Source: a virus
Strand: one strand, 5' to 3'
Virus record (IMG/VR): IMGVR_UViG_3300042469_001506
Span: 1 to 20,808 of that record
Length of the DNA: 20,808 bases
A program made the position numbers and the translations under genes. Below the pieces are notes generated by a model. The model worked only from the letters and a program-made list of their open reading frames with translations, did not search any database and was not told where the DNA came from. Below, piece by piece: positions 14,673 through 20,808 of the stretch (positions within the stretch are counted from its first letter, which is position 1; each line of letters opens with the position of its first letter).

Positions 14673-15849
14673 CGTTTAGTTCTCCTAATTCTTCATTTTC
14701 TAATAAATCGATTTCGGCTTGTGTTTCAGGAAACTTGAAGGTCGGTTTAATTATTTTTTCATCGAGTTCATGTAGCACAGTATCCGTAAAGAGTCGAGCT
14801 GAAAAAAATTCTCTAACCGGGACCTCGTCTCCATTGTGACGAATAATATAGTTTTTTGCCTGTATACTTGGTTTAACATACCAAACCACGTCTTCTACTT
14901 CAAATTTATGACACTTTGTTTGGTCTTCAGGTTTAAGCTTTGCAAATTCCTTTTCAGTTAATTTAGAACCGCGAACAACACCGCAGTTTTCCCAATTAAC
15001 AAATTGTTCAAGACCAACATATTGATTCATGCCCTTGTGAAAAGAAATATGAAATTCAATATCGATTGGCTTGGCCAGACGATTTTTTCTGGTCTTTGAG
15101 CGAACAATAATTCCAGTAGTTGTCTTGTTTTCATCACGCAGTGTGCCTTTGCTTAACATTAAAATGATTGATGCCGAGAACTCTGGACCTCCTCCGCCAG
15201 ACATGCCCTTTGGAGTATATTGATCCATCGAGGCGTAAGTATGGTTCGTGAAAATAAATGGCACCTTAAGATTAGAGAGGTCAAGTGTAAATGATTTGAA
15301 GAGGGCACGCAATTCTTTGGACCTCAATCCCATATCGGCTGCATTCTTACCAGCATCCATGTCACGTTTACTCTTATCAGTATCAAGCATTCCAACTGAA
15401 TCGACAAAGATTGCTGCTTTCATGCCTGGATTCTCCTTCATCGTATCGATAAAATCGTTGATAAAGAATTTAACATCGCTGATAAGCCCCATTCGTAGAT
15501 ATTTTAGCTTATCAAGGTCGACTCCAAACTTTATGTAATCGGAACGATCGATTGCGCCTTCAGTGTCGATGTAGAAAACAAAATAATTGTTCTTTTGTAG
15601 TTCGCGAACGGCATTAAGACACAGGAATGTTTTTCCAGCGCCAGAATCGCCTGCAATACCGATACTTCGAGTATTAGGATATCCTCCAAAGACAGAGCCC
15701 GACATTTGGGCATTGAGCAAGTAGTTACCTGTCGGAATAAACTCATCAATATCGGAAAATCCCATTAGGGAGACCTTTGTCTTGAGTTTCTTCTCTAGGA
15801 GGTCATTGAATTTATTGAATGCAGAGAGTGCATCTTTTGTATTTGCCAT
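14650..15849 (-). CDS. uvsX: UvsX recombinase (RecA/Rad51-like, 399 aa)
   Basis: This recombinase forms filaments on single-stranded DNA and carries out strand exchange for recombination-dependent replication and repair. Walker A GDSGAGKT is at 67-74. The catalytic Glu lies in YIDTEGAIDR (93-102), Walker B AAIFVDS at 145-151, and the DNA-binding L1/L2 region includes FTNHTYASMDQYTPKGMSGG (200-219). The C-terminus is acidic (LENEELGELNDDSEASL), as in many RecA-family proteins. T4 UvsX is about the same length. The gene starts after a 48-nt gap holding a small hairpin and an A+T-rich leader, so it may have its own promoter. Confidence 0.96.
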   Translation of the reverse strand: MANTKDALSAFNKFNDLLEKKLKTKVSLMGFSDIDEFIPTGNYLLNAQMSGSVFGGYPNTRSIGIAGDSGAGKTFLCLNAVRELQKNNYFVFYIDTEGAIDRSDYIKFGVDLDKLKYLRMGLISDVKFFINDFIDTMKENPGMKAAIFVDSVGMLDTDKSKRDMDAGKNAADMGLRSKELRALFKSFTLDLSNLKVPFIFTNHTYASMDQYTPKGMSGGGGPEFSASIILMLSKGTLRDENKTTTGIIVRSKTRKNRLAKPIDIEFHISFHKGMNQYVGLEQFVNWENCGVVRGSKLTEKEFAKLKPEDQTKCHKFEVEDVVWYVKPSIQAKNYIIRHNGDEVPVREFFSARLFTDTVLHELDEKIIKPTFKFPETQAEIDLLENEELGELNDDSEASL

Positions 15850-15868
15850 GAAAAATTATGATTTATTA

Positions 15869-15887
15869 CTATTTTACTAAAAAATAG
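15869..15887 (-). promoter_or_regulatory. Small hairpin in the uvsX leader
   Basis: CTATTTT and AAAATAG form a perfect 7-bp stem around a 5-nt loop in the 48-nt gap before uvsX, about 20 nt upstream of its ATG. It is too A+T-rich and short for a convincing terminator. It may affect translation or message ends, or may be chance. Confidence 0.25.
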
Positions 15888-15897
15888 AGGATAGTTT

Positions 15898-16461
15898 CTA
15901 ATCGTTAAGATAAGAAAGTAATAAAAGAGAGCAGGAAAGAACTAACGAGTCAGCAATCTCTCCCTTAACTAGGCGAGTAAATCTCACCTTTTCAATAGAG
16001 GAAATGTTTGGATTTGGATTGAGCCCAGAGATCACAAAGTCCCCAGGATCTGCAAAACGGCTAAGATTTAGTCCATAACAGCGAAACTGCTTTGAAAAAG
16101 GCAGTCCATGGTTTACTCTACCAAGCAAGTAGACGTCGTCTACCTCGATTTGCTGGAGACCCATTTCTTTTTTGATACAGGCGGAAATTGCATCGAGGTA
16201 GGTATCAGTCTCATTTTGATCGACTGTATCGGTAATACAGGTAAAGGCTGATTTGTCAGATAAGTAATCTTGATACTTTGCCACATAGATATTTTTGACC
16301 TGATTGTGTTCATTTAGATCAAACGGCAAAATACAAATCGATTCCTGTTCGCAGGAGAGTCTCTTTATCTTAGCGCCACCCTCTTTAGCAAAGGAGTAGA
16401 CTGAATATTTGCCATCTGTATATTCTTGAACTTTTTGTAGGTCTCGACTAGTTGGTTCCAT
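15898..16461 (-). CDS. Nudix-fold-like protein with degenerate Nudix box (187 aa)
   Basis: The central part follows the order of a Nudix hydrolase. There is a strand ending ITDTVDQNETD (76-86), a helix where the Nudix box should lie (AISACIKKEMGLQQIEVDDV, 91-110), then YLLGRVNHGLPFSKQFRCYG and LNLSRF. In active Nudix enzymes that helix reads R-E-x-x-E-E-x-G; here the glutamates are largely replaced (ACIKKEMGL), so metal-dependent hydrolysis is doubtful. It is the gene before uvsX in this unit and overlaps the 210-aa gene upstream by 14 nt. A binding or structural role is more likely than catalysis if the fold is right. The gene is firm; the fold is a by-eye inference. Confidence 0.6.
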   Translation of the reverse strand: MEPTSRDLQKVQEYTDGKYSVYSFAKEGGAKIKRLSCEQESICILPFDLNEHNQVKNIYVAKYQDYLSDKSAFTCITDTVDQNETDTYLDAISACIKKEMGLQQIEVDDVYLLGRVNHGLPFSKQFRCYGLNLSRFADPGDFVISGLNPNPNISSIEKVRFTRLVKGEIADSLVLSCSLLLLSYLND

Positions 16462-17080
16462 CGACTTCGGTTAAATTTATGGTTGCTTTCTCCCTCTTAG
16501 GAAGAGGAGGAGCGAGTATGGCTTGGATTGAATTCTTTACCACTTGTTTATTTATCATTGCATGCAAGTGATCGGCAAGTTCGCTCACAAACTGTTCTTT
16601 ATTTTCCGCGTTTTGATACATCAGCTTAAGTAACTTTCTCTCTGGGATACGTACCTGCATATTTAAAGTAAGAGTTGCCTCCTCGCTGTTGAATATGGCA
16701 AACATATTTTGCCTTTTTGGCTCGACCACAGGCTGAGAATTTTTCTCTGGAGGAGCGGTATGCGCAGTAGATATTGGAACAGCAATTGTCTGCACAGGAA
16801 CCTTTGGTTCAGGTCGTACTTTTTGACCATAGATCGATTCGACCTCGCCTCTAGTAAGAGGCTGACTGTCTCCATGAATCATTAATAGGTTTAAATTTAG
16901 TTTTGTACTGTCGATCTTTGAACCATCATCAAATATTATGATAAAGCGACCGTCGGGTAAGGCATCAACGTCCTTACATTTTACAACTTTAGCCAAGAGT
17001 TCAGGTCGATCTGGTTTGATCCATTGGAACTTTTGGCCCGTAAAGTTTTGTTTTAGGGAAATAAGTCTGTCCGTATTCAT
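16448..17080 (-). CDS. Unknown two-part phage protein (210 aa)
   Basis: I chose MNTDRLISLKQNFTGQKFQW at 17080 as the start. It leaves a 16-nt gap after the upstream gene and follows AAGGAAA, one of the few Shine-Dalgarno-like sites here, while the longer frame would start inside that gene. Residues about 1-80 look like a small beta domain (GRFIIIFDDGSKIDSTKLNL). Residues 95-130 are a Pro-rich linker, and residues 135-200 are helical (RKLLKLMYQNAENKEQFVSE, then LADHLHAMINKQVV). It may bridge two partners. No family with a known function is recognised. Confidence 0.65.
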   Translation of the reverse strand: MNTDRLISLKQNFTGQKFQWIKPDRPELLAKVVKCKDVDALPDGRFIIIFDDGSKIDSTKLNLNLLMIHGDSQPLTRGEVESIYGQKVRPEPKVPVQTIAVPISTAHTAPPEKNSQPVVEPKRQNMFAIFNSEEATLTLNMQVRIPERKLLKLMYQNAENKEQFVSELADHLHAMINKQVVKNSIQAILAPPLPKREKATINLTEVDGTN

Positions 17081-17096
17081 TTGGGTTTCCTTTTTT

Positions 17097-17360
17097 TTAA
17101 TTGGTTGAAATGTCTTCCATGGTAGAAGCATTTTTATTTTTTTCAACTTCTCTAATAAATTCTTCATTTAATTGGTTGGTTGGAGTGGTGAATGTATTAT
17201 AGTAGGCAGAGTCCCACAGAGGAACGATTGCCGATTTCACATCTTTATGATAGGATGCGATACGTTTTCTAATTTCCCGAATTTGTCCGGGTTCAAGTCG
17301 ATTTTTGCTAGCGTCAAGGTAACCTTCAAGCCAGTTGATAAATTTGTCAGCTGTTTCCAT
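17097..17360 (-). CDS. Small helical phage protein (87 aa)
   Basis: I chose METADKFINWLEGYLDASKN at 17360 as the start because it follows the upstream stop by one base (TAA-A-ATG) and an A-rich tract. A longer frame from 17450 would overlap that gene. The protein is mainly helical; FINWLEGYLDA followed by LEPGQIREIRKRI resembles small conserved proteins of unknown function that occur in many tailed phages. The last 40 residues are polar and Asn-rich. Function unknown. Confidence 0.6.
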   Translation of the reverse strand: METADKFINWLEGYLDASKNRLEPGQIREIRKRIASYHKDVKSAIVPLWDSAYYNTFTTPTNQLNEEFIREVEKNKNASTMEDISTN

Positions 17361-17361
17361 T

Positions 17362-17658
17362 TTATTTTTTATTTTTTTTGATGATTTCGTCTGCGATACT
17401 CGATAGGTCGACTTGAGGTCGCTCTTTAAGGAGGAGCTCAATCTCTTCACGAGTTTTGGTAATTAGGTCAGCAAGTTGTGCGTCGTCTGCATCAGTTGCA
17501 TTCAGGACTTTAAAATCTATATCAGTCAGGCCCTGTGCTCTATATGTAAGCACGTGATATTCTTCTCCAAGCTTGTAATCAAGGTCCTTGTATACTTGTC
17601 CAATCGAGTCTGGATCTGCATTCGGCGGAAAGCCGACAATAAATATTGGTTTTGCCAT
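17362..17658 (-). CDS. Small unknown protein directly after the polymerase fragment (98 aa)
   Basis: The product begins MAKPIFIVGFPPNADPDSIG, a beta strand with a Gly-Pro loop, and ends in a charged helix (LIKTREEIELL-like, then VDLSSIADEIIKKNKK). The start lies one base after the polymerase fragment stop (TAA-G-ATG), so the two are almost certainly co-translated. It shows no polymerase motif, so it is not the missing half of gp43. A small partner of the split polymerase is conceivable from position alone. Function unknown. Confidence 0.65.
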   Translation of the reverse strand: MAKPIFIVGFPPNADPDSIGQVYKDLDYKLGEEYHVLTYRAQGLTDIDFKVLNATDADDAQLADLITKTREEIELLLKERPQVDLSSIADEIIKKNKK

Positions 17659-17659
17659 C

Positions 17660-19084
17660 TTAGTTTAAATTTTTTAGGGCTTTTATTTTACCTTGAGTGG
17701 AAATACGTTCGTCATAGAGTCGAGTAAGGATAATTCGAGCAACAGAATCTGATTCGCTAGAGAAGAGAGTATCGTTCTTTGTGTGAATTTCAGTGCCTTT
17801 GGCCTTGACAGTATCTTTTTTACCAAGATATGTATCGGGAGAAATATTGAACTGGATTTGGATATTTGGATACATTGAGGAAAAGTCATAACAGGAAACA
17901 TAGTTATAGTAACCAGGTACTGGCTTTTTCACGTAGGCACCTTCATAGGTACCATCAGAGTCATTTGATGCACCCCAAGGTAATTTCATCATCTTTAGGT
18001 TCTTATTTAAGAATTCACGGCACATCAAGATTTCGGCAATATACACCGGACTAAATACTTTGTTTACCTCGACCTGGGCAACGTTTGCAATCGAATAGGC
18101 AACGTCTAGTAGAGAAAGCTTGTCCTCTATAAGCTTTACGAGTACAACATCGATCACGTTATATAGGGTAAAGAGATAGGTGTCTTTTTGAAACGAAAGA
18201 AAAGTAGGATATTTGTGCTTTAATTTTGCTACTCCTAATACTAGGTTGGCAATGTAATCAAGTTTGTAGTTTTCGACAACTTTATATGGCTTAAGCTTTT
18301 CAAAAACCTGCATATAGTCTAGAACGCCTAAGTGAGCTGGAATCTTGTTCTTTGAGATAAGACTGCGAGAAGGTAGGTTCAGGGTAGAATCAACTTTCAT
18401 GTTTTTAGCACGATTCATCAAGTATTTCCAGTCAAATTCAGTTACGTTCCATCCGGTTACAAAAGAAAACTTGGGCACAATATTCTTAAAGTAGAACTCG
18501 AGCAATTCAGTTTCAGTAGAGAAGAACTTGTACTTGATCTTGAATTCCTGCTGAAAGAGAGCAGCGTCTTGCGGACGAAGCGGAGTGGTCTTTCTAAAGT
18601 ATTCATTGACTTCTTTTTCCATTCGAACTATATCATCTGAAGAGAGACCTTCAGGCTTACCATCATCATGTAGTATAGAGAGAATATAGGTAATATTGTC
18701 TTCATTACAGAAGGAGATAAGACCGACTGGCATCCTGGCACGTTCTGGATCGGGAAAAGAGTCGTCAATTAGCTTGATCTCAATATCAAGATAGGTTTTC
18801 TTTGGAATGTGGTCAAAGCTATAGATCATTTCAAGCTCATCGGAGGTAAGTTTTTCCTGAATAAGCTCTTGTACTCTAAACTGATTGATATATCGACCTT
18901 CTGACCTGCTCTTTTTTGTATATTTTCCATCCCAATTCTTGGTTGCAGTAGGAGTAGCCGACTCTACCCAATTGTAGAGTTCATGATCAAGTAATCTCTT
19001 CTTAATAAAAGAGATTCTACCTTCTGGATCGTAATAAGAGATGGTTAGCGTATTGTCGTCTAGTACTTCTGCTCCGATTATCAT
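17660..19084 (-). CDS. 43A: DNA polymerase gp43, N-terminal part only (exonuclease plus motif A; 474 aa)
   Basis: This is a family B DNA polymerase of T4 gp43 type, ending about half way. The 3'-5' exonuclease is complete: motif I YLDIEIKL (Asp100, Glu102), motif II GWNVTEFDWKYL (211-222), motif III YNVID (Tyr308, Asp312). EGAYVKKPVPGYY (381-393) and motif A CYDFSSMYPN (Asp400) open the palm. The protein stops at KIKALKNLN, in the fingers, before motif B (K-x3-N-S-x-Y-G) and motif C (D-T-D). T4 gp43 is about 900 residues. The next gene starts one base later and is unrelated, so this is a clean gene end rather than a frameshift. A second protein from elsewhere must supply motifs B and C. Split gene 43 is known in some T4-related Aeromonas phages. 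Confidence 0.92.
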   Translation of the reverse strand: MIIGAEVLDDNTLTISYYDPEGRISFIKKRLLDHELYNWVESATPTATKNWDGKYTKKSRSEGRYINQFRVQELIQEKLTSDELEMIYSFDHIPKKTYLDIEIKLIDDSFPDPERARMPVGLISFCNEDNITYILSILHDDGKPEGLSSDDIVRMEKEVNEYFRKTTPLRPQDAALFQQEFKIKYKFFSTETELLEFYFKNIVPKFSFVTGWNVTEFDWKYLMNRAKNMKVDSTLNLPSRSLISKNKIPAHLGVLDYMQVFEKLKPYKVVENYKLDYIANLVLGVAKLKHKYPTFLSFQKDTYLFTLYNVIDVVLVKLIEDKLSLLDVAYSIANVAQVEVNKVFSPVYIAEILMCREFLNKNLKMMKLPWGASNDSDGTYEGAYVKKPVPGYYNYVSCYDFSSMYPNIQIQFNISPDTYLGKKDTVKAKGTEIHTKNDTLFSSESDSVARIILTRLYDERISTQGKIKALKNLN

Positions 19085-19320
19085 ATTTTAGGTTTAAAAA
19101 GTTCATTAATATTTCCACATGCTGCACAGGCAATAACTTGCAAGGGCACAATTGAGTCTTGTGAGCCGCCTGTCATGAATTTAGATACTTTTTTTAGCAT
19201 CATACGTTCTTCAAAAACTTGACCGTTGCACTTTTCACACTCAATATAAGGTGCATCTGCTAGGTGGATGTTAAGTTGCGATTGGCCTCTATCTGGGCCA
19301 CCTCCTGGGATTATGTCCAT
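19081..19320 (-). CDS. Small zinc-ribbon protein (79 aa)
   Basis: Two CxxC knuckles, ECEKC (Cys28, Cys31) and ACAAC (Cys65, Cys68), frame about 33 residues of beta structure (FEERMMLKKVSKFMTGGSQD). This is a typical zinc ribbon that would bind one zinc ion. I recall similar small proteins near replication genes of marine T4-like phages, with no function attached. The start overlaps the last 10 nt of the homing endonuclease gene, and the stop overlaps the polymerase start by 4 nt (ATGA), so it is coupled to the polymerase. It may bind nucleic acid or a replication partner. Confidence 0.75.
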   Translation of the reverse strand: MDIIPGGGPDRGQSQLNIHLADAPYIECEKCNGQVFEERMMLKKVSKFMTGGSQDSIVPLQVIACAACGNINELFKPKI

Positions 19321-20240
19321 TCTTTATTGGTTTTTTTTTTTATTATAGTTATATCAGAATCAACGAATGTGGTTTTTATATAAGACGTTCCTTTTTTCCA
19401 TGTAAATCCTTTATATTTGGTTTTATTTTTAATTGCTCTGAATATCATTTGTTTTGAAAGATTCAAAACATTTTTTATTTGATTGATCGATTCCCATTCA
19501 TGTATTAACCGACACTCGTCATATTGAAGAATAGTATATCGTATTGAATTAGTATGATTTTTCTTCCTAGATGATGTATCTTTTTTTCCTAGAGGTCTTC
19601 CTACTTTTTTATATTCAATGTGATGACACGATGTTGTGTAACTCCAACGGTACCCTCCACAGCTATTCCTTTTTCCATTACACGCAGAAGAAAGATTACC
19701 TCTACTTTTTGCATTATTTAAGGAAAAATACGCATGCTCTAAACTCTGAAAGGTATTTAAAAGATCTCCAGTCATTGAAAATTGATATACCGGCCGCGAT
19801 GAATTTTTTGAACTTAATGAAATAGCAATGACGGAAAGAGGCATTTTTTCTTTTTTTGATTTTTCAATATTTGTTATGATATGTATTTTTTCAGGAGAGA
19901 GACCTTTCATCAATTTCTTTATATTTTCTTTTTCAGAATTTTGTCTATTCTTCCAATATTCTTTTAAAACTTTTTGAGACCAGCCTCTTCCTCCATCTTG
20001 TATGTTGTATAACGTGTGTCCTACTTCTTTAAAGTACGATATCCAATAAACTTCACGAGCATCTAATTCTTCTTCCGATTTAACTTCTTCTAAAATTTCT
20101 TTTAGAAAATTAATTTTACTATATTTTCGTATAGCCTTACATATTAATTTTCCAGATCCAAAATAATTGGGATCATTTGTTTTAGACTGGCCTATATAAA
20201 TTTTACCATTGCATAAATTTGTAACCTTGTAAATTATCAT
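19311..20240 (-). CDS. GIY-YIG homing endonuclease with NUMOD-like DNA-binding repeats (309 aa)
   Basis: The N-terminal GIY-YIG nuclease (about 1-85) shows IYKVTNLCNGKIYIGQS (3-19), NYFGSGKLI, and the catalytic Glu in AREVYWISYF (61-70), then YNIQDGG. The C-terminal part has two NUMOD1-like modules: RPVYQFSMTGDLLNTFQSLE through GGYRWSY (149-201), and ILQYDECRLIHEWESINQIK through YKGFTWKK (237-283). A basic linker (VGRPLGKKDTSSRKKN) joins them. It is a free-standing mobile gene between dUTPase and the zinc-ribbon gene, very A+T-rich compared with its neighbours. A perfect inverted repeat lies directly before its start, and a run of 11 A residues lies near its 3' end. Its likely effect is spread into phages lacking it by cutting the empty site. 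Confidence 0.9.
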   Translation of the reverse strand: MIIYKVTNLCNGKIYIGQSKTNDPNYFGSGKLICKAIRKYSKINFLKEILEEVKSEEELDAREVYWISYFKEVGHTLYNIQDGGRGWSQKVLKEYWKNRQNSEKENIKKLMKGLSPEKIHIITNIEKSKKEKMPLSVIAISLSSKNSSRPVYQFSMTGDLLNTFQSLEHAYFSLNNAKSRGNLSSACNGKRNSCGGYRWSYTTSCHHIEYKKVGRPLGKKDTSSRKKNHTNSIRYTILQYDECRLIHEWESINQIKNVLNLSKQMIFRAIKNKTKYKGFTWKKGTSYIKTTFVDSDITIIKKKTNKEWT

Positions 20241-20292
20241 TTTTCATTATTTTTAATTATATATCAAAGTACATAATTAAAAATAATGAAAA
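20241..20292. repeat. Perfect 20-bp inverted repeat filling the dUTPase-endonuclease gap
   Basis: The arms TTTTCATTATTTTTAATTAT (20241-20260) and its exact complement (20273-20292) flank a 12-nt loop. The 52 bases run exactly from the base after the endonuclease ATG (20240) to the base before the dUTPase stop (20293). In the message, the 3' arm ends directly at the AUG, so folding would hide the A-rich initiation region. Phage homing endonucleases are known to be held back by such hairpins. With one G/C pair per arm it is not a typical terminator. Confidence 0.85.
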
Positions 20293-20760
20293 TTAATATC
20301 CATTTTTTTGCCTATCGCGATTGTGTTTGTTCTTGCTCATGTACATGTTATACATTTCCTGTGGAGTCATGCCGATTGAGATTGCATAATTCATGAAAAA
20401 ATGGAGCATATCAACAATCTCAAACTTACACTCAAGTTGATCCGCCGAAGAAAGATCGGAAAATTTCATAAAGCCGTATCGGGTAAAGTCTTTTTTCCAA
20501 TACTTCCAGATCGCGTTTCCGCTGCCGTCTTTGACTCCTCCAAGGGCATCAGTTGCCTCATGGATCTCGTCGACCAATGCGTGTGAGTTAACATGCCAGA
20601 AATTCATTATTTCTCTAAGGCTCATGTTTTCAAAGTTCCAGCCGTAAACTGTTGCTTGTGTGTCTTTTTGAAGTGACATTATGTCACCTAGTGTGTCTTT
20701 GCTTTTGGAATAGAGGTCATCTATCGGTAGGTCCGAACACTGATTATCGAAGTTTGCCAT
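20293..20760 (-). CDS. Dimeric dUTPase (dUTPase_2 / MazG-like all-alpha NTP pyrophosphatase, 155 aa)
   Basis: This enzyme hydrolyses dUTP (and perhaps dCTP or dUDP) to the monophosphate, keeping uracil out of DNA and feeding dUMP or dCMP to the TS-family enzyme. The all-helical order and motifs fit the dimeric family: ALVDEIHEATDALGG (61-75) gives the first acidic metal site, WKYWKKDF follows at 85-92, FEIVDMLHFFMNYAISIGM (113-131) gives the second, and KNKHNRDRQKNGY (143-155) is the C-terminal K-x2-N-x2-RQ-x2-GY signature. Residues 1-45 are an added polar N-terminal segment. It is the first gene of this run visible at the right edge, with a TATAAT 18 nt upstream of its ATG. Confidence 0.85.
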   Translation of the reverse strand: MANFDNQCSDLPIDDLYSKSKDTLGDIMSLQKDTQATVYGWNFENMSLREIMNFWHVNSHALVDEIHEATDALGGVKDGSGNAIWKYWKKDFTRYGFMKFSDLSSADQLECKFEIVDMLHFFMNYAISIGMTPQEMYNMYMSKNKHNRDRQKNGY

Positions 20761-20777
20761 TTGTAAGTGCTTTATCT

Positions 20778-20783
20778 ATTATA
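20778..20783 (-). promoter_or_regulatory. Possible -10 element upstream of dUTPase
   Basis: A perfect TATAAT lies on the minus strand (in CTAGTATAATAGATAAAG), 18 nt before the dUTPase ATG. The window ends near where a -35 would lie, and no good -35 is visible in the remaining bases. It could start the early/middle unit that runs leftward. Confidence 0.3.
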
Positions 20784-20808
20784 CTAGTTGCAAAAATAGA
20801 GATCCACC

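Noticed and set aside
17097-17450. Longer N-terminal versions of the 87-aa protein (from 17450), the 210-aa protein (from 17167) and the 64-aa protein (from 3725)
   Set aside because: Each extension lies inside the neighbouring gene and reads as Lys/Ser- or Arg-rich shadow sequence. The inner ATG in each case has a normal spacing and an A-rich leader.
17362-17662. Frameshift, intron or split intein as the cause of the short polymerase
   Set aside because: The frame ends just before an unrelated, well-formed gene. Motifs B and C are not found in other frames downstream, and there is no intein N-fragment after motif A.
20241-20292. The inverted repeat as an intrinsic terminator
   Set aside because: The stem has one G/C pair per arm, and the following bases are the ATG and coding sequence rather than a terminator T-run. 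A translational or boundary role fits better.
20767-20774. GTGCTTTA near the right edge, resembling a T4 MotA box (TGCTTTA)
   Set aside because: It lies on the plus strand, so it would drive transcription away from dUTPase, and no -10 sits at the required spacing.

Overview
The window looks like part of the genome of a large, lytic, T4-related (tevenvirus-like) tailed phage. The replication and recombination genes are T4-type and in T4-like order: a family B DNA polymerase (gp43), UvsX recombinase, gp41 helicase, and the gp47/gp46 nuclease pair. They are accompanied by nucleotide-pool enzymes (a dimeric dUTPase and a thymidylate synthase/dCMP hydroxymethylase-family enzyme). The DNA is A+T-rich and densely packed, with most gene junctions between a 23-nt overlap and a 20-nt gap. 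Start codons are preceded by A-rich tracts (for example AATAAG-ATG, AACTAAG-ATG) and seldom by a clear Shine-Dalgarno site. Together with a BspA-type repeat protein, this hints at a host such as a member of the Bacteroidetes, but that is inference only.

Layout: (1) Positions 1-473, minus strand, hold the N-terminal 157 codons of a thymidylate synthase-superfamily enzyme cut by the window edge. (2) Positions 474-561 are a divergent control region. (3) Positions 562-7983, plus strand, form a late, structural and adhesion block: two conserved phage proteins of unknown role, two collagen-like fibre proteins made of Gly-X-Gln triplets, a BspA-like 25-residue-repeat protein, a small structural protein, and a large Gly/Thr/Asn-rich beta-structured protein that starts with a G8-like motif. 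GATAAATA, a match to the NATAAATA form of the T4-type late promoter, precedes two of these genes. (4) Positions 7987-20760, minus strand, form the early/middle block. Read in transcription order from the right edge it contains: dimeric dUTPase, a GIY-YIG homing endonuclease, a zinc-ribbon protein, the N-terminal half of DNA polymerase, four small or unknown proteins (one a probable degenerate Nudix fold), UvsX, a 111-aa winged-helix-like protein in the place of T4 gene 40, gp41 helicase, two unknown proteins, gp47, gp46, and a glycosyltransferase-methyltransferase fusion that meets the late block tail to tail with a 3-nt gap.

How the genes fit together: dUTPase and the TS/hydroxymethylase shape the pyrimidine pool. 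The polymerase fragment, helicase and UvsX/gp46/gp47 would carry out recombination-dependent replication. The plus-strand block supplies fibres and adhesins, and the glycosyltransferase-methyltransferase may modify host surface sugars or phage components.

The most noteworthy observations are: the DNA polymerase stops cleanly between motif A and motif B, with no C-terminal half anywhere in the window; a perfect 20-bp inverted repeat exactly fills the gap between the dUTPase stop and the homing endonuclease start; the left-edge enzyme shares features with T4 dCMP hydroxymethylase; and several very different adhesin architectures are packed into one late operon. There is no gene-free stretch over 300 bases. 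I found no tRNA, rRNA, CRISPR array or insertion sequence.
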